64,000 nt of DNA, taken from the NCBI GenBank assembly GCA_913009825.1, contig CAJVYQ010000010.1, positions 1 through 64,000 of the forward strand, written 5' to 3'. A program made the position numbers and the translations under genes. This document shows positions 59,357 through 64,000 of this stretch, in pieces; positions within the stretch are counted from its first letter, which is position 1; the number at the start of each line of letters is the position of its first letter. This stretch comes from an uncultured Deferribacteres bacterium (lineage in GTDB: Bacteria > Zhuqueibacterota > JdFR-76 > DREG01). The notes beneath the pieces were generated by a model, which saw only the letters and a list, made by a program, of their open reading frames with translations, searched no databases and was not told the origin of the DNA.

Positions 59357-59396
59357 AAATTCTTATTTTCGAACCGTGTAAAATATGAGGTTGTAA

Positions 59397-61073
59397 ATGG
59401 ATAAAATTGTGGAATGTGTGCCTAATTTTAGCGAAGGCAGAAACGAAGCGGTTATCAAAGAAATTACAGATGAAATTGAAAATTGTGACTCCGTAATGTT
59501 GTTGGATGTTGACCCCGGCGCGGCGATCAATAGAACGGTGGTTACGTTTATCGGCACACCCGGCGGCGTGAAAGAAGCGGCTTTCAAAGCTATCAGAAAA
59601 GCGGCGGAAGTAATCGATATGAGCAAGCAAAAAGGAGAACATGCCAGAATGGGCGCTACCGATGTTTGTCCGTTTATCCCGGTCTCCGGCGTTACGATGG
59701 AAGATTGTGCCCAAATTGCCCGGGATGTGGGGGAGCGGGTCGGAAATGAATTGAGTATTCCCGTTTATCTGTATGAAATGGCTGCTGCCCGGCCGGAGCG
59801 GCAAAATCTGGCAATAATCCGGCAGGGAGAATATGAAGGATTACCGGAAAAGTTGCAGGATCCGGACTGGCAGCCCGATTTTGGCACGGCGGAATTTAAT
59901 CCCAGAGCCGGCGCTACTGTTATCGGGGCCAGAGAATTTTTGATTGCTTACAATATTAATCTGAATACCCGTGACAGAAAACTGGCTCACGAAATTGCCC
60001 TTAACCTGCGTGAAGCGGGCCGGGCGAAGAGAGATGCGGCAGGTAAAATTGTGCGTGATGAGAACGGCAAAATAGTCAAAGTTCCGGGACGGTTGAAATC
60101 GGTAAAAGGGGTTGGCTGGTTCATCGATGAATACGGTATTGCCCAGGTTTCATACAACCTGACGAATTATAAAATTACTCCCGTTCATATCGCCTTCGAA
60201 GAATCGTGCAAGGAAGCGGAAAAATTGGGCATGCGGGTTAGCGGCAGTGAATTAATCGGTTTGATTCCACTGCAGGCCATGCTGGATGCCGGGAATTATT
60301 TTCTGAAAAAACAGGGCAGGTCTACCGGCGTCCCGGAAGAAGAGTTGATCCACATTGCCGTAAAATCGCTTGGCTTGGATGATCTTGGCGAATTCAACCC
60401 GGAAGAGAAGATCATCGAATATCGATTTAAAAAGAGATACGGGAATTTGGTTTCCATGCGGTTATACGAATTTGCCAATGAGCTTTCCACCGATTCTCCG
60501 GCCCCCGGCGGCGGCAGTGTTTCCGCTCTGGCCGGTGTGTTGGCTGCTTCGCTGGCTGCAATGGTGGCAAATTTAACTCACGGGCATAAAAACTACAAGG
60601 TAAGCTGGGGAGAAATGGAAGATGTGGCCGTCATCGGACAAAAAGTTAAAAAGCAACTTTTAAGTTTGATCGATGAAGATACCGACGCCTTCAACCGGAT
60701 GATGGATGCCATGCACTTGCCGAAGAAAAAAGAGAAAGACCGCAAAAGAAGGGATGCTGCTATTGAAGAAGCAACCAAATCGGCCACGATGGTGCCTTTC
60801 CGGGTGATGGAGCAATCGCTGCAGGCCATGAAACTATGCAAAGCTGTGGTCGAAATGGGTAATATAAATGCGGCAAGCGACGCCGGTGTGGGTGCGCTGT
60901 TAGGGAATGCTGCGGTTAACGGCGCCTTTTTGAATGTTAAAATAAACCTGCCCGGTATTGTCGAAAAATCATTTAGGGACGAAATTATGAAGAAAACGGA
61001 TGCCCTGGCCACCGAAGCTAATATATTGCGGCGTGAAATTCTGGATTTGGTGGAATTGAAATTGGAAAAATAG
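59397..61073 (+). CDS. ftcD: Bifunctional formiminotransferase-cyclodeaminase
   Basis: MDKIVECVPNFSEGRNEAVI, FIPVSGVTMEDCAQIA; C-term TDSPAPGGGSVSALAGVLAASLAAMVANLT. Confidence 0.95.
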   Translation: MDKIVECVPNFSEGRNEAVIKEITDEIENCDSVMLLDVDPGAAINRTVVTFIGTPGGVKEAAFKAIRKAAEVIDMSKQKGEHARMGATDVCPFIPVSGVTMEDCAQIARDVGERVGNELSIPVYLYEMAAARPERQNLAIIRQGEYEGLPEKLQDPDWQPDFGTAEFNPRAGATVIGAREFLIAYNINLNTRDRKLAHEIALNLREAGRAKRDAAGKIVRDENGKIVKVPGRLKSVKGVGWFIDEYGIAQVSYNLTNYKITPVHIAFEESCKEAEKLGMRVSGSELIGLIPLQAMLDAGNYFLKKQGRSTGVPEEELIHIAVKSLGLDDLGEFNPEEKIIEYRFKKRYGNLVSMRLYEFANELSTDSPAPGGGSVSALAGVLAASLAAMVANLTHGHKNYKVSWGEMEDVAVIGQKVKKQLLSLIDEDTDAFNRMMDAMHLPKKKEKDRKRRDAAIEEATKSATMVPFRVMEQSLQAMKLCKAVVEMGNINAASDAGVGALLGNAAVNGAFLNVKINLPGIVEKSFRDEIMKKTDALATEANILRREILDLVELKLEK

Positions 61074-61129
61074 TGAACAGACAGTTGTTTGAAACCATTT
61101 TTAACCTGAAAAATTCATTCACTACAAAG

Positions 61130-61208
61130 GTACCCCGCCTGCACGGGCAGGATAAACTCAGTCGAAGGCTTCCTGCCATCAAACTAATAAGCATACCTGA
61201 GTAGTTAC
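61130..61208. repeat. Partial family-2 element (right end GCATACCTGAGTAGTTAC)
   Basis: Right terminus matches 30876-31061; left end not clear. Confidence 0.5.
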
Positions 61209-61341
61209 AATTGAACTTAAAATAAAAGGGATCGCAAAACAAACCGGGTTTAAATTACTGAATTGTCCTAATATAAATATTCTTAGTAACTTAGTGCCTT
61301 TGTGGCAAAAATTTGTGAATAATGCAGATTAAGAAAAAGAA

Positions 61342-62682
61342 GTGAAAAAAAATTCTCCAAAAATCCTGATTAAAAACGCTGTTTTAGCAACCTTCGACAG
61401 AGACGAAAAACCGCAGCGCGGCGATATTTTGATCGAAGGGAGCGATATCCGGCAGATTGGGACTTCTCTGCCGGAAGAAAATGCGGAAGTTGTCGATGCC
61501 TCCGGTTTGGTGGCCATGCCCGGCTTCGTTCAAACACACATCCATCTCTGCCAGACTCTATTCAGAAACCTGGCCAACGATCTGGAGCTGCTGGATTGGC
61601 TGAGGCAGCGGATCTGGCCGCTGGAAGCAGCCCACAACCGGGCATCCCTGGCTATCTCCGCCCGGCTCGGTCTGTTGGAATTGATAAAGAGCGGCACAAC
61701 CGCCATTCTGGATATGGGTAGTGTACGGGATACGGATATTATTTTGCAGGAGGTTGCCAACAGTGGTTTGCGTGCTTCTGTGGGCGTCACTTTCATGGAT
61801 GGGGGTGAAGGGGTGCCGCAGGAACTTTCACGGCCGGCTGCCGAGAGTATCTTCTATTTCAAGCAATTGTTCCCGGTGTGGCATGGAAAGAAAAATGGAA
61901 GGATCCAATTAAATCTGGCGCCCCGTTTTGCGTTGTCGTGCTCGGAAAATGTTTTACAAGATATCGCCGGATTAGCTAAGGAATACGATCTGCTGATCCA
62001 CACTCACGCCTCTGAAAACAGAAAAGAGGTGGCTTTCATCAGAGAGATGTATGGTTTGGGAAATGTAGCCTATTACCATAAATTGGGTTTGACCGGCAAA
62101 AACCTTTGCCTGGCACATTGTATCTGGCTGGATGATGAAGAAGTCGACATTTTGGCCGCCACGGGAAGTAATGTTCTCCATTGTCCGTCATCGAACTTAA
62201 AATTGGCTTCCGGTATTGCCGATATTCCAAGGTTTCTTGATTCGGGCATCAACTGTTCTTTGGGTGCAGACGGCGCGCCGTGTAACAACAATTTGAATAT
62301 ATTTTGGGAAATGCGGCTGGCCGGTTTGATCCAGAAACCGATTCACGGTCCGGATGCCATGCCGGCTAAAAAAATTATTGAAATGGCTACTGTAAATGGC
62401 GGGCGGACACTTCAATTAAGCGGCCGGATTGGGAGTCTGCAAATAGGTAAAAAGGCGGATATCATTTTGATCGATTTGAACAGCGTACACACCGTGCCTG
62501 GTGATAACCTGTACACCCAACTGGTGTATGCCGCCAATCAGGAAAATATCCATTCTGTTTTTATCGATGGCAAACCGGTTATGCGTAACCGGAAAGTTTT
62601 GACAATTAATGAGAAAGAAACCCTGCGCCGGGCGAATGAGGAATATGAAGGGTTGCTTCGGCGGGCAAACATACAAACATGA
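61342..62682 (+). CDS. Amidohydrolase/cytosine-deaminase-like metal-dependent hydrolase (guanine/SAH deaminase-like)
   Basis: GLVAMPGFVQTHIHLCQTLFRNLANDLELLDWLRQRIWPLEAAH; HTHASENRKE; LGADGAPCNNNLNIFWEMRLA. Confidence 0.87.
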   Translation: MKKNSPKILIKNAVLATFDRDEKPQRGDILIEGSDIRQIGTSLPEENAEVVDASGLVAMPGFVQTHIHLCQTLFRNLANDLELLDWLRQRIWPLEAAHNRASLAISARLGLLELIKSGTTAILDMGSVRDTDIILQEVANSGLRASVGVTFMDGGEGVPQELSRPAAESIFYFKQLFPVWHGKKNGRIQLNLAPRFALSCSENVLQDIAGLAKEYDLLIHTHASENRKEVAFIREMYGLGNVAYYHKLGLTGKNLCLAHCIWLDDEEVDILAATGSNVLHCPSSNLKLASGIADIPRFLDSGINCSLGADGAPCNNNLNIFWEMRLAGLIQKPIHGPDAMPAKKIIEMATVNGGRTLQLSGRIGSLQIGKKADIILIDLNSVHTVPGDNLYTQLVYAANQENIHSVFIDGKPVMRNRKVLTINEKETLRRANEEYEGLLRRANIQT

Positions 62683-62704
62683 ATTAACGGAGGAGATGGT
62701 TAAC

Positions 62705-64000
62705 ATGCCCAAGTTGGAACAGTTGATCCGGGTGGCTCGTAGTGAAGTGGACGGCGATTTACTGCTGAAAAATGCCAAACTTGTGAATGTCTATTCCGGT
62801 GAAATTCAGGAAACAGACATTGTCGTGTTTGAGGATAAAATTGCCGGCATCGGTTCCGGGTACCAGGCAAAGCAGGTCATCGATTTGGATGGGTTATATC
62901 TGGCGCCGGGGTTCATCGACGGTCATGTTCATATTGAAAGCTCGATGATGGAGGTGCCGGAATTTGCCCGTGCCGTGGTGCCGCTGGGGACAACTTCCGT
63001 TATTGCCGATCCTCATGAAATTGCCAACGTGTTGGGCTATGAGGGCATTCGTTACATGCTGGGTGCGAGCAAATATAACCCGCTAAATGTTTTTTTTATG
63101 ATGCCTTCCTGCGTGCCTGCTACCGAAATGGAGACGGCCGGCTCGACTCTGCGGGCGTTTGATATTTTACCGCTTTTCAAAGAAAAATGGGTTTTGGGTT
63201 TGGCCGAAGTAATGAATTTTAACGGCGTGATCGAACGGGACGAAACGGTTCTGGATAAGATAAAAATTGCCACGGAAAAAAGAATAGACGGCCATGCTCC
63301 CGGGTTGAGCGGCAAGAAATTAAACGCGTACATCGCAGCCGGTATCCGCTCCGATCATGAATGTACGACGGTGAAAGAAGCCAGAGAAAAACTGCGGTTG
63401 GGGATGCACATCATGATTCGGGAAGGTACATTCATAAAAAATCTCATGGATTTGCTGCCGTTAATTACACCGGAAAACAGCCGGCGCTGTTGTTTTGTAA
63501 CCGATGATCGCCATCCCAACGATATTTTGCAGGAAGGTCACATCAATTTTATGATCAAAAAGGCCATCGACTTTGGCATCGATCCGGTTACGGTGATCAG
63601 AATGGCTACTTCAAATACGGCGGAGTATTTTGGCTTGCGGGAACTGGGCGGGATCCGGCCCGGAAATTATGCCGATATGGTCTCTTTTGGTGATTTCGAG
63701 CATTTTAATATCAAACACGTTTTTAAAAACGGCGAGCTGGTTGCCCTGGATGGGAAAACCCTTTACAGTCCACCGGTTCGGCCGGAATCAAAAATACGAT
63801 CTTCGGTGAATATCAAATGGTTGCAGGGGGATGAATTTACAATTCCGGCCGAGGGCGGCAAGGCACGGGTAATCGGGCTGGTACCGGATCAGGCTTTAAC
63901 AGAATCTCTTGTCGCAGAAGCGCCGGTGCGGGACGGCAAAGTTGTTTCCGACCCTGAGCGGGATCTGCTGCGGATTTTTGTGGTGGAGCGGCACAGGGCT
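62705..64000 (+). CDS. ade: Adenine deaminase (truncated by window end)
   Basis: LAPGFIDGHVHIESSMMEVPEFARAVVPLGTTSVIADPHEIANVLG; DGHAPGLSGKKLNAYIAAGIRSDHECTT; FVTDDRHP. Confidence 0.92.
   Translation, partial: MPKLEQLIRVARSEVDGDLLLKNAKLVNVYSGEIQETDIVVFEDKIAGIGSGYQAKQVIDLDGLYLAPGFIDGHVHIESSMMEVPEFARAVVPLGTTSVIADPHEIANVLGYEGIRYMLGASKYNPLNVFFMMPSCVPATEMETAGSTLRAFDILPLFKEKWVLGLAEVMNFNGVIERDETVLDKIKIATEKRIDGHAPGLSGKKLNAYIAAGIRSDHECTTVKEAREKLRLGMHIMIREGTFIKNLMDLLPLITPENSRRCCFVTDDRHPNDILQEGHINFMIKKAIDFGIDPVTVIRMATSNTAEYFGLRELGGIRPGNYADMVSFGDFEHFNIKHVFKNGELVALDGKTLYSPPVRPESKIRSSVNIKWLQGDEFTIPAEGGKARVIGLVPDQALTESLVAEAPVRDGKVVSDPERDLLRIFVVERHRA

Noticed and set aside
1-64000. tRNA, rRNA, prophage or integrative element
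   Set aside because: No tRNA-like cloverleaf, integrase, transposase or phage structural gene recognised by eye; a tRNAscan/ISfinder search would be needed to be sure.

Overview
The window is a 64 kb chromosomal segment, probably from an FCB-group-like (e.g. Calditrichota-like) bacterium; the taxonomic guess is inference only. Left third: PTS enzyme I-like gene, Rieske/FAD oxidoreductases, and a mocA-xdhC-FAD-Mo-2Fe2S molybdo-hydroxylase cluster whose 2Fe-2S subunit has a Tat-like signal. An ArsR-controlled mini-locus and polysaccharide-type genes follow (APS kinase, glycosyltransferases, polysaccharide deacetylase). Middle: thioesterase, a membrane-anchored MutS-like ATPase, cyclophilin, glnS, apparent phoB and phoU remnants, fba, a satD pair, yggS-divIVA, and a purine nucleoside phosphorylase. 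Next comes a long aromatic amino-acid operon (aroH-aroF-pheA-tyrA-aroA-aroE-aroC-aroKB). Right: a decayed RelBE pair, a two-gene restriction-modification system, a lipoprotein/outer-membrane pair, an eRF1-like (baeRF) gene with a galT-like gene, and a nucleoside/purine cluster (tdk, nupC, PNP, ftcD, two deaminases) running off the window. The best find is a Phe/Tyr-rich leader peptide (MDRIEFVNFSFYYFYFYP*) with mutually exclusive antiterminator and terminator hairpins directly upstream of aroH. This is a textbook-like ribosome-mediated attenuator read directly from the sequence. Other notable signals are three families of short intergenic elements with conserved inverted termini and mosaic cores, a 198-bp near-identical inverted repeat about 14.5 kb apart, a pair of 24-bp operators around an arsR gene next to a CGCGC micro-protein, a GGTTAT/ATAACC array behind satD, and a relE toxin interrupted by one in-frame TGA. 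No tRNA, rRNA, transposase or CRISPR was recognised. All calls are by eye from sequence and translations; no searches were run.
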